A DNA stretch of 42,241 nt from Thermoplasmata archaeon (GCA_021802205.1 JAKAAT010000009.1:1-42241); one strand, 5' to 3'. Shown: positions 31,169-41,375, counted from the first letter of the stretch. Program-made: numbers and translations. The notes: generated by a model not told the origin, from the sequence alone.

Positions 31169-31201
31169 GATATCACTTAATGATATCTAATATAGATATC
31201 A
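31169..31201. promoter_or_regulatory. palindromic operator cluster upstream of His-rich/PadR operon
   Basis: TGATATCTA-ATA-TAGATATCA at 31181-31201 (perfect 9-bp arms) overlapping GATATCA-CTTAA-TGATATC at 31169-31187; AT-rich TATA-like element (TTTAAATATC on the minus strand) just upstream. Confidence 0.65.
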
Positions 31202-31398
31202 CATTAAGATATTTAAATGTTATCATTCCATTCTTATTGTCATTCCATCGCATATTCTTCTATCACCCCAATTACACAATATTTGGTGGTGCTTTTGAAT
31301 TAATAATTTTAATTATATTTTTAATTCTAATGAATTTAAAAAATCCTCTCTTGTTAACAGGCACGGCATAAAAAGAAATATTAATATGACAGTGAAAA

Positions 31399-32949
31399 TT
31401 GATAGTTATGGCAGATATAAAAAAAATAAGGAATGATGCATTTAAAGCCCTAGGCTTAACCCAAGAGAATTCGGGAGTTTATAACGGAAAGTGGGTGGAA
31501 TATAATAAGGAAAATGCTCTTGATTCAATAAGCCCCATAGACGGTACATTGCTTGGTTCTGTTTCTACAGCATCCCCTAATGATTATGATAAATCCATAA
31601 AGATTATAGAGAAGGCTTTTCTGGAATGGTCTGTCACACCCGCTCCTACTAGGGGTAATATAATAAGGAAAATTTCCAGAAGTCTGGAAGAGCAGAAGGC
31701 AAACCTTGGAAAAATTGTATCCCTTGAAGCAGGGAAGGTTATCAGCGAGGGTGAGGGTGAAATCCAGGAGATGATTGATGTTGGTTATTTTGCCAGTGGG
31801 TTATCCAGACAATTGTATGGATCCATGATGGTCAGCGAGAGACCACTGCACAGATTATATGATCAGTACGTACCACTGGGTCCTATAGGAATAATCTCTG
31901 CTTTTAACTTTCCAACTGCCGTCTGGTCATGGAACTCATTAATAGCAGCAGTGACCGGTGATACGTCCATATGGAAACCATCCAGTAAAGGGTCTCTCGC
32001 AGCTGTTGCGGTTATGAAAGTTATAGCCAAGGTTATAGAGGAGGAATCAGTTCCTCCAATATTTGCACTAGTTAATGGCAGAGGTTCAAAAATAGGTGAA
32101 CTCATGATATCTGATAAAAGACTCAAACTTATTTCTTTTACAGGTTCAGTAAAAACCGGTAAGAGGATATCCACTGTAGTTTCCGGGAGACTGGGAAGAA
32201 CTTTGTTGGAACTTGGGGGTAATAATTGTGCTATTGTCAGCGAAAAGGCAGATATGAATATGGCATTGAAGGGAGTTGCATTCGGGGCACTGGCAACCAC
32301 CGGGCAAAGATGCACAAGTACAAGAAGGATTGTTGTCAATTCTAAAATATACGATGAGTTTCTTTCAAAGCTAATTTCAATATATAAAACAACACAGATA
32401 GGCAATCCTCTAGACAAGGGAATACTGGTGGGTCCTTTAATCGATAATAATGCAATATCGAACTATGAACAGGCAATTCAAACAGCGATCAATCAGGGCG
32501 GAAAAATATTATATGGTGGAAAAGTGCTTTCCCGGGAGAAGGGATATTACGTACAGCCCACTCTTATAGAGGCAAGAGAGGATATGTATATAACAATGGA
32601 GGAAACCTTCGCACCCATACTTTACGTGTTTAAATACAATACAATGCTGGAAGCCATGAAAATCCATAATGATGTTCCTCAGGGACTTGCCTCCGCCATT
32701 TTCACAAATGACCTTAAAGAGGAAGAGTACTTTCTTTCTGCCCGGGGTTCTGACTGTGGAATAGCGAATATAAACACATCAACTGCAGGTGCTGAGATCG
32801 GCGGTGCCTTTGGCGGAGAAAAGGACACAGGCGGAGGAAGGGAAAGTGGAAGCGATGCTTGGAAATTATATATGAGAAGGCAAACGGTCACCAAAAATTA
32901 TGGAGATGACGTTCCACTTTCACAGGGGGTGACATTTGATATTGATTAA
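31399..32949 (+). CDS. aldehyde dehydrogenase (ALDH7-like)
   Basis: 516-aa ORF: FNFPTAVWSWNSLIAAVTGD, FTGSVKTGKRI, LLELGGNNCAIV, ATTGQRCTSTRR, EETFAPILYVFKY. Confidence 0.92.
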   Translation: MIVMADIKKIRNDAFKALGLTQENSGVYNGKWVEYNKENALDSISPIDGTLLGSVSTASPNDYDKSIKIIEKAFLEWSVTPAPTRGNIIRKISRSLEEQKANLGKIVSLEAGKVISEGEGEIQEMIDVGYFASGLSRQLYGSMMVSERPLHRLYDQYVPLGPIGIISAFNFPTAVWSWNSLIAAVTGDTSIWKPSSKGSLAAVAVMKVIAKVIEEESVPPIFALVNGRGSKIGELMISDKRLKLISFTGSVKTGKRISTVVSGRLGRTLLELGGNNCAIVSEKADMNMALKGVAFGALATTGQRCTSTRRIVVNSKIYDEFLSKLISIYKTTQIGNPLDKGILVGPLIDNNAISNYEQAIQTAINQGGKILYGGKVLSREKGYYVQPTLIEAREDMYITMEETFAPILYVFKYNTMLEAMKIHNDVPQGLASAIFTNDLKEEEYFLSARGSDCGIANINTSTAGAEIGGAFGGEKDTGGGRESGSDAWKLYMRRQTVTKNYGDDVPLSQGVTFDID

Positions 32950-33102
32950 AATAGTATCTTCTTGGGTTATAATATTTAATATCATTCTTTGCTCTTTATT
33001 GATATAAAAATTACTATTATTATTTTATATTTATTTATTATTTCTTCATTTCAATCATTTTTAAAACAAAATATTTATAAGCATCCAAATGGTAAGAGCA
33101 AG

Positions 33103-34368
33103 ATGAACGAAAAACAGGATGTAATAGCCGCTTCTATGATAGGTACAATAGTAGAATGGTATGGCATTTTCATTTTTTCTTCAGGTACTCTGTATCTTGC
33201 CCATGCATTTTATCCATTTGTAAGTTATTCTGAGGCTATACTATTAACATTGTTGACATTTGCGCTTGGATTCATCGCAAGACCTGTGGGGGCATTTGTT
33301 TTCGGTCACTTCGGTGATAAAATAGGAAGGAAAAAAATATTACTCATAACTCTTTTAATCTCGGGCTTATCAACAGGCCTTACAGGCCTCATACCTTCTG
33401 AGGCCAGTATAGGATACATGGCAATAGTGTTGCTCGTTTTACTCAGGCTTGTTCTGGGTTTTGGTCTTGGTGGTGAATGGGGAGGTGCAATGTTGCTAAC
33501 CCTGGAAACATTCAAAACTAGGAGGGGCTTTTATTCATCATTTATCCAGTCAACAGTTGGGATAGCACTTATACTGGGAACATTAGTATTTATACCCCTT
33601 GTTTATTTACTTCCCGCTTCTTTTATGTATTCCATCGGCTGGAGAATTCCTTTCCTAGCAAGTTTCGTAATATTGGTAGTAGGTGTCTTCATAAGACTGA
33701 AAGTTAAAGAAACGCCTGTATTTCTTGATGAAAAGAGAGAAAATAAAATTCTACAGCTACCTGCAAAGGAACTCTTCAAGTTTCACTGGAGAAAAGTCCT
33801 TGCAGGCATAATGCTGGCCGGGTCATTTGGCAATTTCTTTTATTTTGCATTTTCTCTCTTACCCGTTCTATTCGAATCAACTAAGGCTATAACCATTTTT
33901 CAGGGTCTGATAGGGTCTGCAATTTTTGGAATTGTTAATATAATATTTGTTTTTATGGGTGGAAGATTATCTGATAAGATCGGTAGAAGAATTGTCATTG
34001 CCGGAGCAAATATACTTGCACTTATAGTTCTATTCCCATCCATTTATTTAGTGGGATTTTATTATTTTGTACTATTTATATCCATTTTCTCAGCCGCAAA
34101 TGGTTTCGGAGCGACGGCTATGTCTGCAATGATATCTGAAATGTTTCCGACAAATGTAAGGTATTCAGGGAATTCAACGTGTTATCAGTATGGTAATTCA
34201 TTTATCGGGGGGCCTGCTCCATATGTGTCAGATTTTCTGGGCAGTATTAATTACATCTTATATCCTGTCTTTACTTTACTATTTATTTTGATAGCTCTTG
34301 GTGTAATATTTAAGTCTGCCGAAACGAATAATTTAAACCTCGAGGAAGATTCAGCATATACAACCTAA
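33103..34368 (+). CDS. MFS transporter (metabolite:H+ symporter type)
   Basis: ORF 32989..34368; likely start at internal ATG 33103 (MNEKQDVIAASMIGTIVEWYGIF) with TATA-like atatttataa about 30 nt upstream; GHFGDKIGRKKIL and GGRLSDKIGRR motifs. Confidence 0.88.
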   Translation: MNEKQDVIAASMIGTIVEWYGIFIFSSGTLYLAHAFYPFVSYSEAILLTLLTFALGFIARPVGAFVFGHFGDKIGRKKILLITLLISGLSTGLTGLIPSEASIGYMAIVLLVLLRLVLGFGLGGEWGGAMLLTLETFKTRRGFYSSFIQSTVGIALILGTLVFIPLVYLLPASFMYSIGWRIPFLASFVILVVGVFIRLKVKETPVFLDEKRENKILQLPAKELFKFHWRKVLAGIMLAGSFGNFFYFAFSLLPVLFESTKAITIFQGLIGSAIFGIVNIIFVFMGGRLSDKIGRRIVIAGANILALIVLFPSIYLVGFYYFVLFISIFSAANGFGATAMSAMISEMFPTNVRYSGNSTCYQYGNSFIGGPAPYVSDFLGSINYILYPVFTLLFILIALGVIFKSAETNNLNLEEDSAYTT

Positions 34369-34443
34369 CCAGATGCGTGGACTATATTGGACATATTTCT
34401 AAAAATAAATGGAAATGATATCCTAAATTTTTTAACCTATAAA

Positions 34444-34490
34444 GCGCGAAATTCCACGGGCGAGCATAGAGAGGAGTCACGCATACACAG
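34444..34490. other. GC-rich intergenic island in AT-rich background; candidate ncRNA or mobile-element remnant
   Basis: gcgcgaaattccacgggcgagcatagagaggagtcacgcatacacag, clearly more GC-rich than flanks, no convincing ORF, between MFS and asparaginase genes. Confidence 0.3.
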
Positions 34491-34591
34491 TTCCTTTCTT
34501 ATTGCTATTATATTTGATTTTTCCAACAAATTGCTTTAGTGTGAATATTGGTATATCCGTAAATTAATTATTTTACATTACATTACTTGCC

Positions 34592-35410
34592 ATGGAAAAT
34601 GCAATTTTAATACACGGAGGTGCGGGAAGCCCATACTCCATGAATAGCGTACTTGAGGACATACTTAAGAATATAAAATTTGAAAATAATCCCCTGAATA
34701 TGGTTATAAACCCCGTAATATCAATGGAGGATAATCTATTATTCAATGCAGGAACAGGTTCAGTTCCCAGAATAGACGGAAGCATTCAGATGGACGCTGC
34801 CGTAATGTCAGGCAGAGAATTTGGTTCAGTAATATGCATAGAAAATGTGAAGAATCCCGTTCTTGTTGCAAGGGATGTGATGACTAAAAGTCCACATATA
34901 ATGCTCTCTGGTGATGGAGCAACAGAATTTGCCAGAATGATGGGACATGAATATTACAATCCTCAAACAGAAAGAAGTATGGAAAGATTAAGAAAATTCA
35001 TGGAGGAAACTGGAAAGACGGGGATGCCCGATAAGTTCAAGTTTCTTGAGAAAAAAACCGGAGATACAGTTGGTGCCGTTGTTAGAATAAATGGAAAATT
35101 TGCTGCTGCAGTCTCAACCGGTGGTGCATTTCCAATGTTAAGGGGGAGGGTTGGTGATTCCCCAATAATAGGTGCCGGAATATACGCAGGAGACAAAGGT
35201 GCAGTGGTAGCCACCGGAATAGGGGAGGAGATAGCCAGGAACCTTCTATCATATAGTATATATTCGCAGATAGGGCAACAAAGCCTTGAAACAATAGTGA
35301 AAAGAGAGGTTGACTCATTTGCAGTGAGTTGCGGTATAATAGCTATAACCGGAGATGAATACATATCATATTCAAACACAACAATGGCATATGCTTACCG
35401 GGAATTCTAA
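34592..35410 (+). CDS. isoaspartyl peptidase / L-asparaginase (Ntn hydrolase)
   Basis: 272-aa ORF: ILIHGGAGSP, FNAGTGSVPRIDGSIQMDAAVM, GDTVGAVVRINGKFAAAVSTGG (catalytic Thr), GDSPIIGAGIYAG. Confidence 0.93.
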   Translation: MENAILIHGGAGSPYSMNSVLEDILKNIKFENNPLNMVINPVISMEDNLLFNAGTGSVPRIDGSIQMDAAVMSGREFGSVICIENVKNPVLVARDVMTKSPHIMLSGDGATEFARMMGHEYYNPQTERSMERLRKFMEETGKTGMPDKFKFLEKKTGDTVGAVVRINGKFAAAVSTGGAFPMLRGRVGDSPIIGAGIYAGDKGAVVATGIGEEIARNLLSYSIYSQIGQQSLETIVKREVDSFAVSCGIIAITGDEYISYSNTTMAYAYREF

Positions 35411-35452
35411 CAAAATAATTGTATTTTCTCCTGTATTTTAAATTTCTGGATT

Positions 35453-36154
35453 TTATATGTCAATCCAGTACGCTATGGGTTTTAGTACAGTTATAATTCT
35501 GGAATCGTCATGAACAGAAATGAATTCCCCAGCTATCAGTGCTTTCATAAGCTCTGAACCAAGGGAACCACCCAGATGGTATTCTTTTTCAGTAAGGTCT
35601 CTACATCCATATGCAAAAATTCTTCCATGTTTCCTTTTTACAGGTATTTTTACACCTAATTTGATCATATGGATTTCACCTGCATCAGTTAGGTCATATT
35701 CCGGTTTGTCGTTTATCTGTTTTAGCCATCCTTTTAATAAGAGCTTTTTCAGTAACATAACGCCCTGGGAACCTGCCAGGTGATCATAGCATCTTCTGCA
35801 TTCAGAAAAAGACGACTTATTAAAAGATTGTTTCACCGCTACAGACATTTTATGATTTCCGGCCATATCGTCAAGATACGTGGTTAGAAACTCAACCTGT
35901 TCCGGAATAATCTTATAAAATACCTTTCTTCCATACTGAAATTCATTAACAAAACCATATTCTGATAATATCTTTAAGTGAGACGATACCGATGGCTGTG
36001 ATCGAACCATGAATCCTGATATATCCATGACTGTTTTCATTCCATGTGAAAGAATTTTTATTATTTCCAGCCTTACAGGGTTTGATAGGCAGTAGAACAA
36101 TCGATCCATTGGAATTTCATTGATTTGTTCTGAATTGTTATTGTAATTGTCCAC
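35453..36154 (-). CDS. ArsR-family HTH transcriptional regulator with extended C-terminal domain
   Basis: 233-aa ORF: LFYCLSNPVRLEIIKILSHG...SQPSVSSHLKILSEYGFVNEFQYGRKVFYKI; GTG start; C-terminal CRRCYDHLAGSQGV segment. Confidence 0.85.
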   Translation of the reverse strand: MDNYNNNSEQINEIPMDRLFYCLSNPVRLEIIKILSHGMKTVMDISGFMVRSQPSVSSHLKILSEYGFVNEFQYGRKVFYKIIPEQVEFLTTYLDDMAGNHKMSVAVKQSFNKSSFSECRRCYDHLAGSQGVMLLKKLLLKGWLKQINDKPEYDLTDAGEIHMIKLGVKIPVKRKHGRIFAYGCRDLTEKEYHLGGSLGSELMKALIAGEFISVHDDSRIITVLKPIAYWIDI

Positions 36155-36249
36155 CTCTTATTATATTTTATTTGATTAATATACTTTGCCATTCATAAGG
36201 TTTTTATTATGTATAATTCATCTTAATTTATAACCGGAAATTAACCTGA

Positions 36250-37431
36250 ATGGAATACAAACAGGATAATTCAGGGGGCTCACGGTTTAAAGCAGGTAGT
36301 GCAGTTATAGTTCTCTTGCTGTTTTCCATAATGGCAGCCTCTAATGTGACAGCACCTATTTACGATCTCTATGCTTTGAAATACCATTTCGGGCCATTCA
36401 TTATCACGGATATTTTCGCCATATACGTTTTTCTGTTAATTCCATCACTCCTATTCTGGGGCCAGTATTCAGATAAATACGGAAGAAAACTGCCTATTAC
36501 TATAGGAGTTATTATAGAGCTAATAGGATTATTATCATTTCTACTCGCAAGAAATGTATATATGCTTTTCCTCGCACGTGCTTTTATGGGTATGGCAAGC
36601 GGAGCTATTGCGGGACCTGCTAGTGCATTATTATTCTCATATAGCCGGAAAGCTGGTGCTGTTCTTACATCCATAGGAACATCAGCGGGAACTGCCACGG
36701 GCCCTCTGATAGGTGGAATAATGGCCCAGTATTTGTCATATCCTTTAAAATTGGTTTATGTAATTTCTATTGTTCTAGTAATATTGCCTGCCATTGCAAT
36801 GTATCCTCTGAAGGATATATCAAGGGCGAATCCGGAATTGAAATTGCATTTTCCTTCTATTGACAGGGAAGTTATAAGGCCTTTCATGTTGAGTTCCTTT
36901 GCTGCATTTGTTGCATGGTCTATTACTGCGTTCTATATGTCCCTGGCTCCTGTATATATAATTAAACTTTCGGGAATAAATGATATAGCAATCGGTGGCA
37001 TTATTGTGTTTCTTATGCTGGGTGTAGCGTCTGTATTTCAGGTTATTTCCCTGAGATTTAAAATAAAAAGTTCAATGTTTTCAGGTATGGTTTTTATTGC
37101 ATTTGCAGTAATATTTATTCTCATTTCTATTATGAAAAATTCTCTCTATATTTTTGTTGCTGGAACTGTACTGGCCGGTATCGGGCAGGGATTCTCATTT
37201 ACTGGTGCAACCAGGGAAATAAAGGCGATTTCCCCACCGGAGAAAACAGGCGACACGCTTGCCAATTATTATATTATCATATACATAGGTGTCGGGCTCC
37301 CTGTAATCCTTCTGGGGTTACTGGATAAAATAACAGGGCTTTTTCATGGTATTCTATATTACGGCATAGCTTTTATTTTGCTATCAGTGTTTATGGGATT
37401 ACTGATTATCAAGGAGGATTTTAAAAATTAA
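36250..37431 (+). CDS. MFS transporter
   Basis: 393-aa 12-TM ORF: FWGQYSDKYGRKLPITIG, ARAFMGMASGAIAGPASALLFSY; divergent from the ArsR gene. Confidence 0.87.
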   Translation: MEYKQDNSGGSRFKAGSAVIVLLLFSIMAASNVTAPIYDLYALKYHFGPFIITDIFAIYVFLLIPSLLFWGQYSDKYGRKLPITIGVIIELIGLLSFLLARNVYMLFLARAFMGMASGAIAGPASALLFSYSRKAGAVLTSIGTSAGTATGPLIGGIMAQYLSYPLKLVYVISIVLVILPAIAMYPLKDISRANPELKLHFPSIDREVIRPFMLSSFAAFVAWSITAFYMSLAPVYIIKLSGINDIAIGGIIVFLMLGVASVFQVISLRFKIKSSMFSGMVFIAFAVIFILISIMKNSLYIFVAGTVLAGIGQGFSFTGATREIKAISPPEKTGDTLANYYIIIYIGVGLPVILLGLLDKITGLFHGILYYGIAFILLSVFMGLLIIKEDFKN

Positions 37432-37441
37432 TACAAATTTA

Positions 37442-38449
37442 TTATGTTCTGATTATTTGATTTAATTTTTCCAGTGTTTTTTCAGTTTTTCCATTAACAT
37501 ATTTCTTTATGATGCCGGTAAATGGACCCTTGCTGAAGCTGTTTTCCTTTACCATTATGTACTTTCCATTTAAACTCAGTATATTTCCACTCCTATAATC
37601 ATTGAATTCTACCCGGGAGCCTGTAGCATTTCTCATTGCAATAGTTCCAGATTTCCTGGCTATAAATGCAGTCATAGGGAAATTCTTTCCCTCAATTTTC
37701 ATAGAATCTCCACAGGCATATACATCATCATAATCAACCGATTGCAAATATTTATTCACAATTATTCTTGAATTTTCTGATTTTATTCCCAGATTTTCAA
37801 TCAATGGATTTCCAGAAATTCCACCTGCATATACAGTTAAATCAGATTTAATTTCCCTGTCAGAAAGCAATACCGAACTACTTTTGACTTCCTGCACTGT
37901 AGCGCCTGTGACAATATTTACGCCGGTATTTTTCAAATACTCGGATATATAAACAGAGGCACTTTCTGGACCACTTTTAAGAATTCTTGATCCAGACTCA
38001 ATTACTGTAACATTCTTTACAGGCATTATGGATGCCAGTTCAACGCCAAGATAGCTACCGCCGACGATTGTGATGTTTTCCGCCTTTCTGATAAGTTCTT
38101 TTAAACTTAATGCATCTTCTATTGTTTCCAGTTTATGAAGGAACTGACTCCCCTCTATGGTTTTTATCGCCTGGTTATGTCCTAAGGCAATGATCAACTT
38201 TCCATAGGATATATTTCCCCTATCTGTTACAATCAGCCTGTTTGCAAAATCAATATCCATTACAGTCTCATTTCTATCTACAGGCCTCTGCTTATATGCG
38301 TAGCTTTTATCTGTGCTATTCACAACGTTGACCAATCTGGTAGATATAGTAAGATATTTTGATTTATCGATTAATATAGATTGTGGATTCTGCATCTTGG
38401 AATATATTCCGGAAAGACCTGCCCCGAGGATAAACACATTGCCAGCCAT
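37442..38449 (-). CDS. NAD(P)/FAD-dependent oxidoreductase (type II NADH dehydrogenase-like)
   Basis: 335-aa ORF: VFILGAGLSGIYS, KLIIALGHNQ, NITIVGGSYLGVELASIMP, VYACGDSMKIEGKNFPMTAFIARKSGTIAM. Confidence 0.82.
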   Translation of the reverse strand: MAGNVFILGAGLSGIYSKMQNPQSILIDKSKYLTISTRLVNVVNSTDKSYAYKQRPVDRNETVMDIDFANRLIVTDRGNISYGKLIIALGHNQAIKTIEGSQFLHKLETIEDALSLKELIRKAENITIVGGSYLGVELASIMPVKNVTVIESGSRILKSGPESASVYISEYLKNTGVNIVTGATVQEVKSSSVLLSDREIKSDLTVYAGGISGNPLIENLGIKSENSRIIVNKYLQSVDYDDVYACGDSMKIEGKNFPMTAFIARKSGTIAMRNATGSRVEFNDYRSGNILSLNGKYIMVKENSFSKGPFTGIIKKYVNGKTEKTLEKLNQIIRT

Positions 38450-38563
38450 AAAAATCCAATCAGTAATAGATATATGTAATTTATGACTTAAATAAACATA
38501 TTTTTAAAGGTTTTAGCCTTATTCTCCGAAGTCCATAAATCTAAAGCAATCAATTTCATTCTA

Positions 38564-39500
38564 TTACTCTGTATTCCTCAATATATCTTCAATTTTCTTC
38601 AGGTCAAATAATAATACTTTATCCTGTTCTGCAATATCTTTCAATTTATCAGTAAAACCGGATTTGCTGAATAGTATAAAATATTCATTTCTGTTATCAT
38701 TATTCCACTGTACACTTGCCGACTTTCTTTTAAGGTCATCATACACCGGAACATCCACTGGCCTGTTAGTCCATTTACATTCTCCGAATATTACACTTTT
38801 CTTATCCTCATTCAAAGCTGCAATATCTATTTCTTCCTGATTTTTACCTTCAATTCCCGAATTGTTTTTTCCCCACCATCTTCCAATTTGCTGTATACTG
38901 AACGGTAAAATGCTGTGTTTTTGATTATTCATATACACTATTAATTCCCTGCATATCTCTTCGAATTTATGTGGAACGATTGAATCAATTGATTCTATTA
39001 ATAAATTAACCACGCCATTATAATTTCCCAGCTCGAATTGATTTATAATTGGATAAAATTTGCTGAACCAGAAATCCATGTAATTATCGCTTAATTTGTA
39101 AATTCCTTTTTTATCGATTTTATTATTTTTTTTGGTAACAGGTAATTCATAAACTATCAGGTTCAATATATCCTTCAATTCATATAAATAGGATTGCATG
39201 GATGTGGCCTTGATATCTGTAATAGAAGCAATATCCGATACTTTTGTGCGTCCTGTTGAAATTGCATACAGTATGGAGAAGTAAGTTTGCGATCTCCGTC
39301 CAAATTCCTCTGTTATAAAATCCCTTGGCTCGAACACAAATACACTGTTACTGTCCAGGAAAATACTTCGTATCATTGCCTCAACGTTTCTGAGATTATT
39401 TATATGAAAATATTTGTGAAACTGGGGGGATCCACCAAATATTGAATACATCCTGATCGCATCATAGATACCAATATTCAAAAATTTATATAATCCATAA
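38564..39500 (-). pseudogene. archaeal ATPase, C-terminal fragment with DUF234-type nuclease domain (disrupted by IS607-like element)
   Basis: Fragment contains YSIFGGSPQF, winged-helix region and PD-(D/E)XK-like EEIDIAALNEDKKSVIFGECKW; lacks the P-loop, which lies across the insertion at 41396-41922. Confidence 0.88.
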
Positions 39501-39543
39501 TTCCACTAACTATTTATATAAATAATGTATTATGTTATTAACT

Positions 39544-40140
39544 ATGAAGGCGAATGAGGTATTAAACCTATTAAGAATTTCCAGAAAAACACTACACGTC
39601 TATGCTTCAACAGGAAAAATAAGATTTAGAGTTATGCCCAATGGCTTCTATGATTACAATGATGAGGATGTTTATAAATTATTGAATAGGGATGTTAAAA
39701 GGAAAACAGTAATATATGCAAGGATATCAACAATAAAACAGAAGAACGATTTAAATAATCAGATAGAGCAGTTAAAGCAGTGGTGCTTTATGAATGGGTA
39801 TACAATAAATGCAATATATTCAGACATAGCATCCGGTATATCATTTGATAAGAGAAAAGGATTCTTTGATATGCTTGATGAAATTATAAACTATAGAGTG
39901 GAAAAAGTAATAATAACATACAGGGACAGGTTAAGCAGGATTGGTTTTGATTTATTCAAAAACCTCTTTGAAAAGTTTGGCACTGAAATAGTTGTTATAT
40001 CTGAAATTGGGAGTACAAAATTGGATTCAGAGGAAATATTTGAGGATATAATTTCAATGCTTCATTGTTATTCAATGAAAATGTATTCAAAAACAAAAAA
40101 TCATTCAATAGAGGTAGGCTATGAAGATAATCAGGACTGA
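39544..40140 (+). CDS. tnpA: IS607-family serine recombinase (TnpA) with MerR-like N-terminal HTH
   Basis: MKANEVLNLLRISRKTLHVYASTGKIRF HTH; resolvase motifs VIYARISTIKQKNDLNNQIEQL, YSDIASGISFDKRKGF, ITYRDRLSRIGFDLF; catalytic Ser context ARIST intact. Confidence 0.92.
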   Translation: MKANEVLNLLRISRKTLHVYASTGKIRFRVMPNGFYDYNDEDVYKLLNRDVKRKTVIYARISTIKQKNDLNNQIEQLKQWCFMNGYTINAIYSDIASGISFDKRKGFFDMLDEIINYRVEKVIITYRDRLSRIGFDLFKNLFEKFGTEIVVISEIGSTKLDSEEIFEDIISMLHCYSMKMYSKTKNHSIEVGYEDNQD

Positions 40141-41374
40141 ACAGATTTTTATCCGTGATAATGGCACTGTATCTAAAATCTGCCATATGTCAAAGAACCT
40201 GTTCAACCAGACAAATTACATTCTAAGAAACTAGTTTTTCAGGAAGGAAAAGATGTCTCCATATAAAGAGCTTGCAAAAGAATTTGCAGAACCATCAGCT
40301 CTGGAGGAAAACAACAATTTCCAGAAACTGCCAGCACAGACAGCACAGTGGGCTATCAAAAAGGTAAAGCAGTCATGGAATTCATTCTTTGGGGCTCTGA
40401 GGTCGTATAAAAAGAATCCGGAGTTATTCAATGGAGTTCCTAAACCGCCCAGGTATAAGCATAAGAATGGGGAATTTATGCTTGTATTCACAAATCAGCA
40501 GTGCTCTATTGATGATGGAATTCTTAAATTCCCTAAAATAATGGATTTAGAGGTGGAAACAAGATTAGATAATAATGCAAATCTGAGAGAAGTAAGAATA
40601 ATACCAAATGGTGTCGGCTATAATGTAGAGATAGTATATGCTAAAGAGATAACAGATATATCAGATATAACACAAATAAAAGCAAACAGGATACTTGGCA
40701 TTGATATTGGGGTAAGGAACATCATAACCATTGGAAACAACATATCCGAAAAGGGTATTGCTGTCAAGGGTGGTGTTCTTAAATCCATTAACCAGTATTT
40801 CAATAAGGAATTATCAAGATTAAAATCTGTAAATGATAAACAGGGAAATAAAGAGAATACAAAAAGAATAAATAATCTCTACATGGTTAGAAACAGGAAG
40901 ATAAGGGATGTTATGCATAAAATATCAAGTGCAGTTATATCATATGCAATAACCAATGAAATAGATACAATTGTAATAGGCCATAACAATGGATGGAAGC
41001 AGTCTGTAGATATAGGAAAAAAGAACAACCAGAACTTTGTCCAGATTCCATTTAACATGCTTATAAATCAAATATACTATAAGGGCAAAGAATATGGAAT
41101 AAATGTAGTCAAGCAGGAAGAGAGTTATACATCTAAATGTTCATTCCTTGACAGTGAAGAAATAGATAAGCATAAAATATATTCAGGAAAAAGAATAAAG
41201 AGAGGAATATTCAGATCAGCAAATGGAACCCTTATACATGCAGACTTGAATGCATCATACAACATAATTAAAAAAGCAATCCCTGAAGCGTTTGCGAACG
41301 GGATAGAGGATATTGGGTTGTATCCAGGAAGTTTAAGCATCAAGGAGATGACAACTTCTAAAGGTGGATGTTAA
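40121..41374 (+). pseudogene. tnpB: TnpB family RuvC-like nuclease with in-frame TAG at codon 38
   Basis: Reading from ATG 40121: MKIIRTEQIFIRDNGTVSKICHMSKNLFNQTNYILRN-TAG-FFRKEKMSPYKELAKEFAEP...; RuvC motifs GIDIGVRNIITIG, EESYTSKCSFLD, HADLNASYNI retained. The supplied ORF starts only at codon 45 (40253). Confidence 0.85.
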
Positions 41375-41375
41375 C

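Noticed and set aside
31863-32417. 184-aa minus-strand ORF
   Set aside because: Antisense shadow of the aldehyde dehydrogenase gene; no family-like motif.
39501-39504. Simple GG/CC dinucleotide crossover as the IS607 junction
   Set aside because: Joining at that CC pair leaves the ATPase frameshifted, whereas joining through CCATAA restores the frame cleanly.
40232-40234. Confident claim of genetic-code recoding or Pyl/Gln at TAG
   Set aside because: Only two in-frame ambers, both in mobile or disrupted genes; the His-rich ORF plausibly uses TAG as a stop; point mutation explains the data. Kept only as a testable finding.
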